Positions 7,260 through 17,084 of a stretch of DNA of 64,000 nucleotides are shown here, one piece after another. Positions within the stretch are counted from its first letter, which is position 1. Every line of letters starts with the position of its first letter. This DNA is from Mesorhizobium sp. NZP2077 (GTDB lineage Bacteria > Pseudomonadota > Alphaproteobacteria > Rhizobiales > Rhizobiaceae), in NCBI RefSeq assembly GCF_013170805.1, contig NZ_CP051293.1, positions 3,168,001-3,232,000 of the forward strand, given 5' to 3'. The position numbers and the translations under genes were made by a program. Below the pieces are notes generated by a model. It had not been told where the DNA came from, searched no databases, and was given only the letters and a program-made list of their open reading frames with translations.

Positions 7260-9254
7260 GTGGCGGCCAATCGTCGAAACGGGACGGCGTCTCCGGCGCC
7301 TGGGCTGGATGACATTCTTGCGGCCGCGGCACCCCACCCGCGAACCGCGTTGCCCAATGTGGCGACCACCGTCACCACGGTGGCCGCACTCTATTTCGGG
7401 CGCGAGGTGTTCCTGCCGATCGCCATTGCGCTGCTTTTGACCTTCGCGCTGGCGCCGCTTGTCTCGGCGCTCAAACGGGTCGGCATTCCCCGGATCGCCG
7501 CTGTCATCGCCAGTGTGCTCGGCGCCTTCGCGGCCCTTGCCTTGTTCAGCTTCATCGTCGCCACGCAGGTCAGCGAACTGGCGCAGAATATCCCGGTCTA
7601 CCAGACCAACATCCTGGCCAAGATCCGCTCGCTCAAGGAAACCGGCGTCGGCGGCGGGATCATTTCGAGATTGAGCACCGTGGTCGAGCGTGTCGGCCAG
7701 GAGATCGACAAGCAGGACGCCACGCTGCCGGCCGCCACACCGGACAAGCCGCCGCGCGAGCCGGTGCCGGTCGAGATCGTTGCGCGGGAAAGGCCGCTCG
7801 AAGTCCTGCAGAACATCGTCGGCCCGCTGCTCAGCCCGCTCGGCTCGGCGGGGCTGATCATCGTCGTCGTCATCTTCATGCTGCTCGAGCGGGAGGATTT
7901 GCGCGACCGCTTCATCCGGCTTGTCGGCTATGGCGACCTTCATCGCACCACCGAGGCGCTTCGCGATGCGGGAAAAAGGGTCGGTCGCTATCTCTTGATG
8001 CAAACGATGGTCAACATCGTCTACGCCATACCGATCGCGATCGGTCTGTGGGTCCTCGGCATTCCCAATGCCTTGCTGTGGGGGCTGCTGGCGCTGGCGC
8101 TGCGTTTCGTTCCCTATATCGGCCCGGTCATCGGCGCGCTGCTGCCGCTGTTCCTGGCGCTGGCGGTGGCGCCCGGCTGGTCGCTCGTCGCGTGGACGGC
8201 TGCTTTGTTCGTGGTGATGGAACTGGTCACCGGCAATGTCGTCGAACCCTGGCTCTACGGGTCGCGAACCGGACTGTCGCCGCTGGCGATCATCGTCGCG
8301 GCGATCTTCTGGACATGGCTATGGGGGCCGCTCGGGCTGGTGCTGTCGACGCCGCTCACCGTCTGCCTGGTGGTGCTGGGCAGGCACGTGCCGCAGTTCG
8401 AGTTCCTCGACGTGCTGTTTGGCAACGAGCCGGTGCTCGAACCGCATGCGCGGCTCTACCAGCGGCTGTTGGCCGGCGACCCGGACGAAGCCACCGACCA
8501 TGCCGAGGAAATGCTCGAGGAAAAATATCTGGTCGACTTCTACGACAAGGTGGCCATTCCCGCACTTCTTTTGGGCGAGCGCGACCGCGTGCGCGGCGTC
8601 ATGGGCGACCTGCAAAGGCGGCAAGTGGCGGCCAGCGCGCTCGCGCTGGTGGCCAATCTCGACGACGACGCGAAGGAGGAAGCGGGTGAGGAGGATGCGC
8701 CGCACGTCGCAGGGGAGTCCGGGGAGGCGGCCGAGGCCAGCGATGCCGCCGCTGAGGACGCGGCCGACCTGCCCGATGGCACTGGTATGTCGGTGCTTTG
8801 CGCCGGCGGGCGAGGGGAACTCGACGATGCGGCCGCCGCGATGCTGGCGCAGGTGCTGGAAGTCCAGGGTGCGACGGCGTCAAAGGTGGGCTTTGCCGAC
8901 ATGGAGCCGTCAAGCATCCGCGGCCTCGATCTCGAGATCGTCGACACCGTGGTGGTCGGCTTCCTCAACCGCGATTCCGTCAAGCACGCCCGCTTCCTGG
9001 TGCGCCGGCTGAAGCGGGCGAAGGCGGCCCTCAGGGTGGGCATCGTGTTCTGGTCGGAAACCGGCAATGACGACAAGGAAGCGGCCGCCAGGCTGGCGCA
9101 GGACATCAACGCGGATTTTGTCGCGCACGGCATGGTGGACGCCGTGACGGGCGCGCTGTCGAACGAGCCGCCGGTTGCGCTGAAGCTGGTCGCCAAACGC
9201 CGCGCGAGACGGCAGCGGGCGGCGCCGAGGAAGGTTGCGGCGGCGGCGAGCTAA
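7260..9254 (+). CDS. AI-2E/PerM family transporter with long soluble C-terminus
   Basis: A 664-residue protein from GTG 7260, chosen for GGGGGAGA upstream; ATG 7191 is the other candidate. The first ~400 residues hold about eight membrane segments arranged as in AI-2E/PerM transporters (paired N-terminal helices, a periplasmic stretch, then LRFVPYIGPVIGALLPL and WLWGPLGLVLSTPLTVCLVV). The remaining ~260 residues are soluble: a helical part, an acidic Ala/Glu-rich linker, and a domain with FADMEPSSIRGLDLEIVDTV and a basic tail. Transported substrate unknown; family members include autoinducer-2 exporters and Na+(Li+)/H+ antiporters. Confidence 0.85.
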   Translation: MAANRRNGTASPAPGLDDILAAAAPHPRTALPNVATTVTTVAALYFGREVFLPIAIALLLTFALAPLVSALKRVGIPRIAAVIASVLGAFAALALFSFIVATQVSELAQNIPVYQTNILAKIRSLKETGVGGGIISRLSTVVERVGQEIDKQDATLPAATPDKPPREPVPVEIVARERPLEVLQNIVGPLLSPLGSAGLIIVVVIFMLLEREDLRDRFIRLVGYGDLHRTTEALRDAGKRVGRYLLMQTMVNIVYAIPIAIGLWVLGIPNALLWGLLALALRFVPYIGPVIGALLPLFLALAVAPGWSLVAWTAALFVVMELVTGNVVEPWLYGSRTGLSPLAIIVAAIFWTWLWGPLGLVLSTPLTVCLVVLGRHVPQFEFLDVLFGNEPVLEPHARLYQRLLAGDPDEATDHAEEMLEEKYLVDFYDKVAIPALLLGERDRVRGVMGDLQRRQVAASALALVANLDDDAKEEAGEEDAPHVAGESGEAAEASDAAAEDAADLPDGTGMSVLCAGGRGELDDAAAAMLAQVLEVQGATASKVGFADMEPSSIRGLDLEIVDTVVVGFLNRDSVKHARFLVRRLKRAKAALRVGIVFWSETGNDDKEAAARLAQDINADFVAHGMVDAVTGALSNEPPVALKLVAKRRARRQRAAPRKVAAAAS

Positions 9255-9442
9255 GGCAAAATCGGAGCGCTTAGAACGACCGAGTTGGGCCTGAAGCTGG
9301 CTGCAGACGCCGCGTCGCGTAAGAATGTCCGCGCCTCATGATAGTCGTTTGGAACAGTTTCGTCGCCCCTTATGCAGGCGCAGCTCCTGTCTGAAACTGG
9401 AATTGCGGCAGCCGCGAGAGAAGCGCGAATCCGGTTGCCTGC

Positions 9443-10318
9443 CTATCTGATGTGCCTTCTCAGGATGTCGATGAAAGCGGCGACCTTTGGCTTTCTAAAG
9501 GCCGATGGCAACTGGACCGCCTGGATGGCGATCGTCCGCGAGGGAAAGCCTGGCAGGAGATGAACGAGCCTGCCTTGGGCGAGGTCATCACCCAGAAAAA
9601 CATGCGGGCAGATGAAGATGCCCTTGCCTGCCAACGTGGGCAGCAGGCAGGCAGGAGGGCTATTGGCGAGGAAGGGGCCGCTGATCGGTATCTGGACCTG
9701 CTGGCCATCGATGAGGAAGGGCCAGCGGTTGGGGTCGGGATTGTTGGCGTCGCGAATGCAAATGTGAGCCGAGAGTTCGTCGGGGTGGACCGGCGCACCA
9801 TGCCGCTCGATATAGGACGGGGCGGCGACAACCAGCAGCCTTGCTTCGCCGAGCTTTCGGGCAACAAGGCTCGAGTCCTTCAGCGTGCCGATGCGAACAG
9901 CGAGGTCGAAACCCTCCTCGGCAAGATCGACATATTCATCGGATAGTTGCAGTTCGATCGTCACCTCCGGGTGGGTTTCCATGAACTCGAGCGCGGCTGC
10001 GGCGACGGTCGTTTCGCCGAAAGTAAGCGGTGCCGCCACGCGCAGTGTTCCCTTCAAGCCGCGAGAGGATTCGAGCGAGATATCCAGGAGATCGATCTCA
10101 TTCAGAACGCGGCGGCACCCCTCCCGGTAGATCCGCCCGTCATGCGTCAAGGACATCGACCGGGTGGTGCGGTGAAGCAGGTTCATCCCGAGTTCCGCTT
10201 CAAGCGCGGCTATGTATTTGCTGACAAGCTTTCCGGTGATGCCGAGGCGTTTGCTGGCGGCGGCGAACGATCCGGCCTCAACCACCGCGACGAAGGTGCG
10301 CATCCCCTGAATCCTGTC
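9443..10318 (-). CDS. LysR family transcriptional regulator
   Basis: A 291-residue LysR protein from GTG 10318, which has GGAGA correctly spaced and gives the standard start VDRIQGMRTFVAVVEAGSFA. The winged helix occupies residues 1-60 (AASKRLGITGKLVSKYIAALE), and the rest is the periplasmic-binding-like effector domain (GTLRVAAPLTFGETTVA... LSDEYVDLAEEGFDLAVRIG). It is divergent from a VOC-SnoaL-ABM operon and probably controls it; a symmetrical TCGCCA-TTT-TGGCGA site at 10360-10374 lies between them. The effector-domain signature is that of the CrgA/AaeR-like branch. Confidence 0.9.
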   Translation of the reverse strand, partial: DRIQGMRTFVAVVEAGSFAAASKRLGITGKLVSKYIAALEAELGMNLLHRTTRSMSLTHDGRIYREGCRRVLNEIDLLDISLESSRGLKGTLRVAAPLTFGETTVAAAALEFMETHPEVTIELQLSDEYVDLAEEGFDLAVRIGTLKDSSLVARKLGEARLLVVAAPSYIERHGAPVHPDELSAHICIRDANNPDPNRWPFLIDGQQVQIPISGPFLANSPPACLLPTLAGKGIFICPHVFLGDDLAQGRLVHLLPGFPSRTIAIQAVQLPSAFRKPKVAAFIDILRRHIR

Positions 10319-10359
10319 CACCCGATTGTCTCCATAGTGGCGAAACTGATGCGCTATAA

Positions 10360-10374
10360 TCGCCATTTTGGCGA
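10360..10374. promoter_or_regulatory. Probable LysR binding site in divergent promoter
   Basis: TCGCCA-TTT-TGGCGA, a perfect 6-bp inverted repeat with 3-bp spacer, lies between the divergent LysR and VOC genes. The T...A-flanked dyad fits a LysR recognition site. Just upstream GCGCTATAAT could be a -10 for the VOC operon. Confidence 0.45.
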
Positions 10375-10423
10375 ATAATGGCTAGCGCTAGATCAGCGTC
10401 AATACAAGAAATGGAGACCGAAG

Positions 10424-11218
10424 ATGAGTGCTTCCGAAACCCCGCTCTCGATCGGGAGGATTGCTCTGACCGTGAACGACCTGGATGTCGTGGCGGCGTT
10501 TTATGAAGACGTCATCGGCCTGGCCCCGATTGGTCGTGACGGCGAATCCGCGCTTCTGGGAGTGAATGGCCTGCCATTGGTCGAACTGCGCAAAGACATG
10601 GCGGCACAACGCCGCCCGGCCGAAGCGGGGCTGTTTCACACGGCCTTCCTGCTGCCTTCTCGCCGCGATCTTGGCCTTTGGACACGGCACATTCGGCAAG
10701 CCGGTGTGCAGCTTGATGGCGCGTCGGACCATCTCGTCAGTGAGGCGCTCTATCTCAATGACCCGGAAGGGAACGGGATCGAGGTCTATGTCGATCGGCC
10801 TCGGTCCGACTGGATCCGCCACGGTGACGAGATCGAGATGGCCACGTTGCCGCTGGATCTCTCCGATCTCGCCAAAGTTTCGGGCGATTGGGCGAGTGCG
10901 CCGGACGGAACAGTGATCGGCCACGTGCATATGCGGGTGGGTGATGTCGAGACGGCGGATGCCTTCATGACCGGCCCACTCGGCTTGACGCGAACGGCGC
11001 GCTTGCCCTCGGCAGGCTGGTACGGCTCGGGCGGCTACCACCACCACCTTGCAGGCAATGTCTGGCACTCCCGTGGCGCCAAACAGCGTAGTCCAGGATC
11101 GACGGGACTAGCGGAAATAGAACTCCTCGTGCAGCCGCATACCCTGCCTGTCGGTGTGATCGAGGACCCGTGGGGCACGAAATTCACCATCACCGCAGCC
11201 CAAACCCTCACCCTTTGA
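10424..11218 (+). CDS. VOC family protein (two glyoxalase/extradiol dioxygenase-like domains)
   Basis: A 264-residue protein with two VOC halves: residues 8-125 (IGRIALTVNDLDVVAAFYED ... ALYLNDPEGNGIEVYVDRP) and 160-264 (VIGHVHMRVGDVETADAF ... HHHLAGNVWHSRG). The metal-ligand pattern (H or N on strand 1, E in GIEVY, H in GHVHM) is like CatE-type catechol 2,3-dioxygenases of firmicutes and their proteobacterial homologues. It may open an aromatic or quinone ring or merely bind such a compound. First gene of an operon with a SnoaL-SnoaL and an ABM protein, divergent from LysR. Confidence 0.82.
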   Translation: MSASETPLSIGRIALTVNDLDVVAAFYEDVIGLAPIGRDGESALLGVNGLPLVELRKDMAAQRRPAEAGLFHTAFLLPSRRDLGLWTRHIRQAGVQLDGASDHLVSEALYLNDPEGNGIEVYVDRPRSDWIRHGDEIEMATLPLDLSDLAKVSGDWASAPDGTVIGHVHMRVGDVETADAFMTGPLGLTRTARLPSAGWYGSGGYHHHLAGNVWHSRGAKQRSPGSTGLAEIELLVQPHTLPVGVIEDPWGTKFTITAAQTLTL

Positions 11219-11249
11219 ACTCAACCCAGCCCAACTAAAAGGATTGATA

Positions 11250-12026
11250 ATGACCCCGAAGGAAACCGTACTGAGCGCTGTAACCGCCCTCTTCACCAAG
11301 TTTGACCCGGCGTCGGCAAGCCAGCTGCTGAAGGAAGATTACATCCAGCACAACCCCGGTGTGCCGACAGGGGCTGCTCCAATTCTCGGCTTCCTGCCTG
11401 TGCTCAAGGACGCTGGCCTGACCGTGAAGACCCATCGCGCCCTGTCGGAAGGGGATCTGGTGGTCGTGCATTCGACCTATGACAATGCGCAGGCCTTTGG
11501 CGGCCAGACCATGGTGGCGTTCGACGTGTTCCGGGTCGAGGATAACAAAGTCGCCGAGCATTGGGACAATTTGCAGGCAGCGGTCCCAGCATCGAAGACA
11601 GCCAATGGCAATTCGATGACGGACGGCGCGACCGAAATCCAGGATATCGACAAGACCGCCGGGAACCGTGCGCTGGTTGAAGCCTTCGTCAATGACGTCC
11701 TGCTTGGCGCCGCACCACAGAAGATCACCGACTATATCTCGACCACGACCTACACCCAGCACAATCCGATGGTGGGCAATGGGCTTGACGGTCTCGGTGC
11801 CGCGCTCAAGGCGATGGCGGAAGCCGGGCAGGCTTTGGCCTACACCAAGCGGCACCTGATCGTGGCGGAGGGCAATTTTGTCTTCACCGCGTCGGAAGGC
11901 AAGCTGGGTGACACACCGACAGCCTTCTTCGATCTCTTCCGCGTCGAGGGCGGCAAGATCGTCGAGCATTGGGATACGATTTCCGCTATCCCGGCCCAAA
12001 TGGCGCATGGCAACGGCAAGTTCTGA
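11250..12026 (+). CDS. Tandem SnoaL/NTF2-like domain protein
   Basis: A 258-residue protein starting at ATG 11250 (AAAAGGA six nt upstream). Two NTF2-like cone domains follow each other, each with the same landmarks: residues ~5-115 (YIQHNPGVPTGAAPI ... FDVFRVEDNKVAEHWDNLQ) and ~130-250 (YTQHNPMVGNGLDGL ... FDLFRVEGGKIVEHWDTI). SnoaL-like proteins of this kind bind or isomerise small, often polyketide-like or aromatic molecules. The two domains are clearly an internal duplication. Middle gene of the LysR-linked operon. Confidence 0.8.
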   Translation: MTPKETVLSAVTALFTKFDPASASQLLKEDYIQHNPGVPTGAAPILGFLPVLKDAGLTVKTHRALSEGDLVVVHSTYDNAQAFGGQTMVAFDVFRVEDNKVAEHWDNLQAAVPASKTANGNSMTDGATEIQDIDKTAGNRALVEAFVNDVLLGAAPQKITDYISTTTYTQHNPMVGNGLDGLGAALKAMAEAGQALAYTKRHLIVAEGNFVFTASEGKLGDTPTAFFDLFRVEGGKIVEHWDTISAIPAQMAHGNGKF

Positions 12027-12037
12027 GGATGGACATT

Positions 12038-12397
12038 ATGAAATCCGTTCTGTTCGCCAGTCTCATTCTTTTTTCCTCCATGACAGGTGCAGTGATGGCC
12101 CAAGACAAGGGTGTTGTAGAAATCGTGACGATGAATTTGAAAGACGGCGTCTCGGTCGAGGCCTTCGCCCCGGTCGACAAGGCCATCGAGGATCAGCATG
12201 TCAGCAAGCAACCCGGCTTCGTTTCGCGCGAGACGGCCGTCAGCGGGCGCAAGTGGCTCGTTGTCGTGCATTGGAAGTCGGTCGATGCCGCGCAGGCTTC
12301 GATGGACAGCTTCGCCAAGGCACCGGCTGCGGCGAAGTTCATGAGCATGATCGACGCATCCTCAATGACGATGACGCGTTACGACGTCAACCGCTAA
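12038..12397 (+). CDS. Periplasmic antibiotic biosynthesis monooxygenase (ABM)-like protein
   Basis: A 119-residue protein. ATG 12038 is chosen over 12029 since GAGGA is then well spaced. It has a signal peptide (MKSVLFASLILFSSMTG, cleaved after VMA) and one ABM ferredoxin-like domain (VVEIVTMNLKDGVSVEAFAP ... QPGFVSRETAVSGRKWLVVVHWKSVDAAQAS). ABM proteins oxidise or bind quinone-like substrates; the export signal is uncommon. Third gene of the VOC-SnoaL-ABM operon. Confidence 0.75.
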   Translation: MKSVLFASLILFSSMTGAVMAQDKGVVEIVTMNLKDGVSVEAFAPVDKAIEDQHVSKQPGFVSRETAVSGRKWLVVVHWKSVDAAQASMDSFAKAPAAAKFMSMIDASSMTMTRYDVNR

Positions 12398-12572
12398 GCG
12401 CCCGCGCCTGAGCGTTCTTTGGCATCAGGTGGTCGTGTGTCCGCTTCGGCCTTGCGTGCGCTAGCGGCGGACCGTCGGCAGTCGGCACAGATCGAGACGT
12501 CGAGAGCTTTGCGGCAAAGCGCCCGCTCTCGGCGCTCATCGCCCGTTCCGATGAATGGAACGAACTTGAACG

Positions 12573-12830
<258 letters not shown>

Positions 12831-12936
12831 CACCGGGAGCGGTCGATCTTCAGGACACGGCAACGGCCAACCAGGCTCGTAAGGCGTTCATGGACGGCAA
12901 AAACCAATTGCGAAGCTCGGGCGATATGGCCTATAA

Positions 12937-12957
12937 CCGATTGCATAATGCAATCGG
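12937..12957. promoter_or_regulatory. Palindromic operator before the DHFR-like gene
   Basis: CCGATTGCAT-A-ATGCAATCGG is a perfect 10-bp inverted repeat with one central base, 38 bp before the ATG at 12996. Just upstream GGCCTATAAC resembles a -10 element. A dimeric repressor such as a GntR/FCD or MarR protein is likely; none is adjacent in sense orientation. Confidence 0.5.
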
Positions 12958-12995
12958 ATTCACTCGGATACGACGCGCGAGGAAAGGGAGTGAGC

Positions 12996-13526
12996 ATGGC
13001 CAGGCTTGTGTTCGGAATGAACCAGTCGCTGGACGGTTACGTCGACCATACGGGATTCGCGCCAGGCCCTGCGCTGTTTCGACACTTTGTCGAGGAGGCG
13101 GAGCGGCAGGCGGGCAGTGTGTACGGCCGCCAGATTTATGAGGTCATGCGTTACTGGGACGATGATCGTCCCGAATGGAATGCGGATGAGCACGCCTTCG
13201 CGGCGGCGTGGCGCAAGCAGCCGAAATGGGTCGTCTCGCGCACGTTGACATCGGTCGGGCCCAACGCGCGGCTTGTCGAGGGTGATCTGGAGAGCGCGAT
13301 CCGTGCGATCAAGGCCGAGCGCGACGGGGAGATCGAAGTTGCCGGCCCGAACCTGGCGCGAAGCCTCACGGACCTTGGCCTGATCGACGAGTATCGGATC
13401 TACCTGCATCCCGTCGTGCTTGGTGGCGGCAAGCCGTATTTCGCCGGGCCCCGGCCGCCGCTCCGCCTCATTGCTCATGATCGGATTGCCGGGGATGTGA
13501 TCAGGTTGACCTACATTCCCGCTTGA
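12996..13526 (+). CDS. Dihydrofolate reductase / RibD C-terminal family protein
   Basis: A 176-residue protein with a strong ribosome binding site (GGAAAGGGAG) before ATG 12996. It shows the RibD-C fold: MARLVFGMNQSLDGYVDHTG at the N-terminus, YGRQIYEVMRYW, and the NADPH-side motif GEIEVAGPNLARSLTDLGLI followed by DEYRIYLHPVVLGGGKPYF. These small YyaP/YwjB-like reductases occur widely, but their substrates are mostly unknown; folate reductase activity is not implied. It is flanked on both sides by remnants of an aldo/keto reductase, so it probably arrived by a recombination event. Confidence 0.85.
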   Translation: MARLVFGMNQSLDGYVDHTGFAPGPALFRHFVEEAERQAGSVYGRQIYEVMRYWDDDRPEWNADEHAFAAAWRKQPKWVVSRTLTSVGPNARLVEGDLESAIRAIKAERDGEIEVAGPNLARSLTDLGLIDEYRIYLHPVVLGGGKPYFAGPRPPLRLIAHDRIAGDVIRLTYIPA

Positions 13527-13567
13527 TCCTCTACTCGCCGGACGGAACGGATTTCGTGATCGCGTTC

Positions 13568-13632
13568 CGATCCCTACCGGTCGACCATCGCCGCTCGCCA
13601 TAGCGCGGGCAGGAGATTTTCCGGCGCCGGAC
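13568..13632 (-). pseudogene. Short second remnant of aldo/keto reductase 3' end
   Basis: About 65 bp match the last codons of the intact aldo/keto reductase at 14995: GACCATCGCC, GCTCGCCATAGCGCGGGC and TTCCGGCGCC occur in order, with small gaps. It abuts the AraC stop codon at 13635, so it looks like a scar at the edge of an inserted segment. Confidence 0.55.
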
Positions 13633-13634
13633 TA

Positions 13635-14621
13635 TTATTGGAGGCGTCTGGCCCTGGCCAAGGTCAGCGATGGCAGTTCACCAAACGTATCTTGGTAGTC
13701 ATTTGCAAAATGCCCGAGATTCGAAAACCCACAACTCAATGCCACATTGGTGACCGAGGTGGTTTCAGTCGGAGCTTGGAGTAAGTTGTTCGCGTTTTTC
13801 AGCCGAACCATTTTCACATAGCCGAGTGGCGTGTAGCCGCGATGACGTTTGAATGTCGCGAAGATGGTCCGCGCGCCAACCCCACTCACATCGGCAAGTT
13901 TCTCAACGGAGATTGGTAGCTGCCAATGAGCATCGATATACTCCTCGACCCGGCGCACATGTGCGGCCGTATCAATGCTTGGCCGACGATGCAGAAAGTC
14001 ACTGAAGGAGTTTGGAATTGCCTTCAAAAATGCCACCAAAAGCGTGTCTTCAAATTCCCGCGACAAAAAGTGAGGCATTTGAACCCGAGGCGTCGCGAGT
14101 TCTCCGGCCACGAACCGTATCAGGTTTTTGAGACCATCTAGGTGCACATGACCTTTGCCGAGAGTTGAAGCAGAGAATTCCAGGCGACCCCGCGGTTTGG
14201 CGCCAAGCAGAGCAGCAATTCTTTGCTCCATTGCGCCCTGCTCAACACGGATGAGAATCTGCTGGTAACCGGCCCCGAACTCAATCCTGCAGGGGCGGCC
14301 TGCTGGCGTGACGCATGATTGATCAGCACCCACCTCAAAAGCCCGGCCGGCTATAGTGGTCCGCGCGGTGCCAGCAAAAGCGATTTGCAATCTGACAAAG
14401 CCGGCCTCCGAAAAATCTGCCAGCGATCGAGTGGCGTAGGCGCACATTATCAACGACGCCGATCCGAGACCTGCCACCGCGGAACGGCCAAGAAAGTGGT
14501 TCGATTTAGACGACTCAAAATGAGCGGCCCCGTAGCGGGTCATCATAATCTCGCGCATGACCTCGCTATCATGCGTGTCCACGATCGGAAACTGACTTAG
14601 CGATAGGGCTGTGGTTTGCAT
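13635..14621 (-). CDS. AraC family transcriptional regulator
   Basis: A 328-residue regulator from ATG 14621 (MQTTALSLSQFPIVDTHD); an upstream in-frame ATG at 14675 is possible. Residues ~20-200 form an AraC-binding-like domain (FVRLQIAFAGTARTTIAGR). The C-terminal ~100 residues are the double helix-turn-helix (RVEEYIDAHWQLPISVEKLA ... GVGARTIFATFKRHRGYTPL ... VALSCGFSNLGHFANDYQDT). Base composition is clearly more A/T-rich than the neighbours, which suggests horizontal acquisition. Its target is not obvious; a small divergent gene at 14717 is the nearest candidate. Confidence 0.88.
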   Translation of the reverse strand: MQTTALSLSQFPIVDTHDSEVMREIMMTRYGAAHFESSKSNHFLGRSAVAGLGSASLIMCAYATRSLADFSEAGFVRLQIAFAGTARTTIAGRAFEVGADQSCVTPAGRPCRIEFGAGYQQILIRVEQGAMEQRIAALLGAKPRGRLEFSASTLGKGHVHLDGLKNLIRFVAGELATPRVQMPHFLSREFEDTLLVAFLKAIPNSFSDFLHRRPSIDTAAHVRRVEEYIDAHWQLPISVEKLADVSGVGARTIFATFKRHRGYTPLGYVKMVRLKNANNLLQAPTETTSVTNVALSCGFSNLGHFANDYQDTFGELPSLTLARARRLQ

Positions 14622-14716
14622 ATGCCATATCCGAGCCGCAATGCGCTTCTTGAGTAGCAGATTCAGTCGAATCACACCGTCTAATGATCAAATTTATCAT
14701 AGCGGGGTAGACTTCC

Positions 14717-14959
14717 ATGCAGAAATCAACCGTTTTGCTCTCAGACCTTGGCGACCAGATAGACGCCCTAAAACGCCATATCTCATCAATGAGTGACCTG
14801 ATGCTCAAAGCGTTGGCTTTAAGCCTGCCAGCGAAGGCGCCTGCCGGAACCGCCGAGATGTTAATGCTGCTGCTGGTTTATCGAGAGGCGGAAAGCCGAA
14901 GGAGGCACAACGAGGCAGGCGTCTTTACGCCATCCCCAGCCACCCAAGCCCAAAACTAG
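14717..14959 (+). CDS. Hypothetical 80-residue protein
   Basis: A possible small gene divergent from the AraC regulator, in the same A/T-rich segment. The product (MQKSTVLLSDLGDQIDALKR, SSMSDLMLKALALSL, TAEMLMLLLVYREAESRRRH) is predicted helical and soluble. I recognise no family, and no good ribosome binding site precedes ATG 14717. Position and composition rather than homology support it. Confidence 0.35.
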   Translation: MQKSTVLLSDLGDQIDALKRHISSMSDLMLKALALSLPAKAPAGTAEMLMLLLVYREAESRRRHNEAGVFTPSPATQAQN

Positions 14960-14994
14960 CTTTCGTTGGCCGCTCGCCGATTGGAACACCTACG

Positions 14995-16134
<1,140 letters not shown>

Positions 16135-16189
16135 TCATTCAGATGTTGAACGCGGCGCCGCAACTGGAGGGCGCGGCGTCAGAGCGACA

Positions 16190-16495
16190 TTATTGGATCG
16201 AGGCCGGCTGCGAAAAAACATGGGGGCTGATCGCTGGTTCTTCACCATCGACATCGTCGTTTCCAGACAGCGCCAACCCGTTGCCCAAGGCGTCGAATTC
16301 GATCGCCGCGCCAAGCAGTTGGGCAGCCTTTAGCACCAGATACTCGATGTCCTCGAGGGCGACATTCTCGGCCAGATTCCTGACCCTGACCTGTTCGGCC
16401 GTCGCTGTGATGTTGACGATACCTGCCGTCTGGAATGCCCTTTGGACCGCTGAATGGACGTCTTCGCGCAACTGCGCGGAGTATTCGTACCGCAT
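16190..16495 (-). CDS. Hypothetical 101-residue protein
   Basis: A small acidic protein with a good ribosome binding site (GGGAGG, 6 nt before ATG 16495). The sequence (MRYEYSAQLREDVHSAVQRA, ATAEQVRVRNLAENVALEDI, EYLVLKAAQLLGAAIEFDAL) has helix-strand alternation but no recognised family. It lies in its own transcription unit, upstream of the aldo/keto reductase by 190 bp. Confidence 0.6.
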   Translation of the reverse strand: MRYEYSAQLREDVHSAVQRAFQTAGIVNITATAEQVRVRNLAENVALEDIEYLVLKAAQLLGAAIEFDALGNGLALSGNDDVDGEEPAISPHVFSQPASIQ

Positions 16496-16691
16496 TGAAA
16501 CCTCCCGGGGGAACGGTTTTCTGTTCAGGGTGCAAGATGCGTCCGACGCTGATCAATGACAAGTAAAAATCTGTTAAAGAGTCAAATAAATCAATAAGTT
16601 AGTAGAATTACACAAATGCGCGGCCGGCGCTTGACCCGCATCATGAGCGTGATGTGTGGACCACGTAGTGGCCGGTCTTGACGCAATATGA

Positions 16692-16733
16692 GAGTTATCC
16701 TAACTATACGCTGAATGAGTTAGATACTAACTC
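16692..16733. promoter_or_regulatory. Twin operators of the ribbon-helix-helix gene
   Basis: GAGTTAG-ATA-CTAACTC (16717-16733) is a perfect 7-bp inverted repeat. A weaker copy, AGTTA-TCC-TAACT, lies at 16693-16705, with centres 26 bp apart. They sit 33-74 bp before the ATG of a ribbon-helix-helix protein. Tandem short dyads are the typical binding pattern of such proteins, so autoregulation is likely. Confidence 0.55.
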
Positions 16734-16765
16734 GACGTATTTTTGGTCCTGAGCGAGGAAGCGCC

Positions 16766-17005
16766 ATGGCTGAACTGGAACGCCCCGAACGATTGCAGAT
16801 CATGCTCACTGCCGACGAATTGGCGGCGCTGGAAAACTGGCGCTTCGAAAAGCGTATGCCAAGCCGCTCGGCCGCGGTCAGGGAGCTGTTGCGGCGCGGC
16901 CTCGCCTCGGACGGGTTCCTGATGGCCGAACAAGGTGTCAAATCGCAGGATTTCGGCGTGCTGCCCGACGGCGAAGGCAAGACGAACGATCGGCCTTCGG
17001 AGTGA
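16766..17005 (+). CDS. Ribbon-helix-helix (CopG/MetJ-type) DNA-binding protein
   Basis: A 79-residue protein with GAGGAAG upstream of ATG 16766. Residues 8-48 have the ribbon-helix-helix pattern: a strand RLQIMLTADELAALENW, then SRSAAVRELLRRGL, with the typical polar-turn-helix. The remaining tail is short and hydrophilic. No partner toxin gene is adjacent, so it is probably a small repressor and not an antitoxin. Paired palindromes lie in its promoter. The gene stops 79 bp before the start of the PAS-HWE kinase. Confidence 0.7.
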   Translation: MAELERPERLQIMLTADELAALENWRFEKRMPSRSAAVRELLRRGLASDGFLMAEQGVKSQDFGVLPDGEGKTNDRPSE

Positions 17006-17084
17006 ATCCAGCTCCGGTAGTGACGCGCCGCCTGTGCGAATTGCGCCGGGCGGAGATTGCCTTGATCCGCTCGCGCGCTACCTC

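Noticed and set aside
9372..9563. Small plus-strand frame overlapping the LysR 3' end
   Set aside because: No ribosome binding site, mostly antisense to a certain LysR gene.
16766..17005. Antitoxin of a toxin-antitoxin pair
   Set aside because: No toxin-like gene overlaps or follows closely; the next gene is a histidine kinase.
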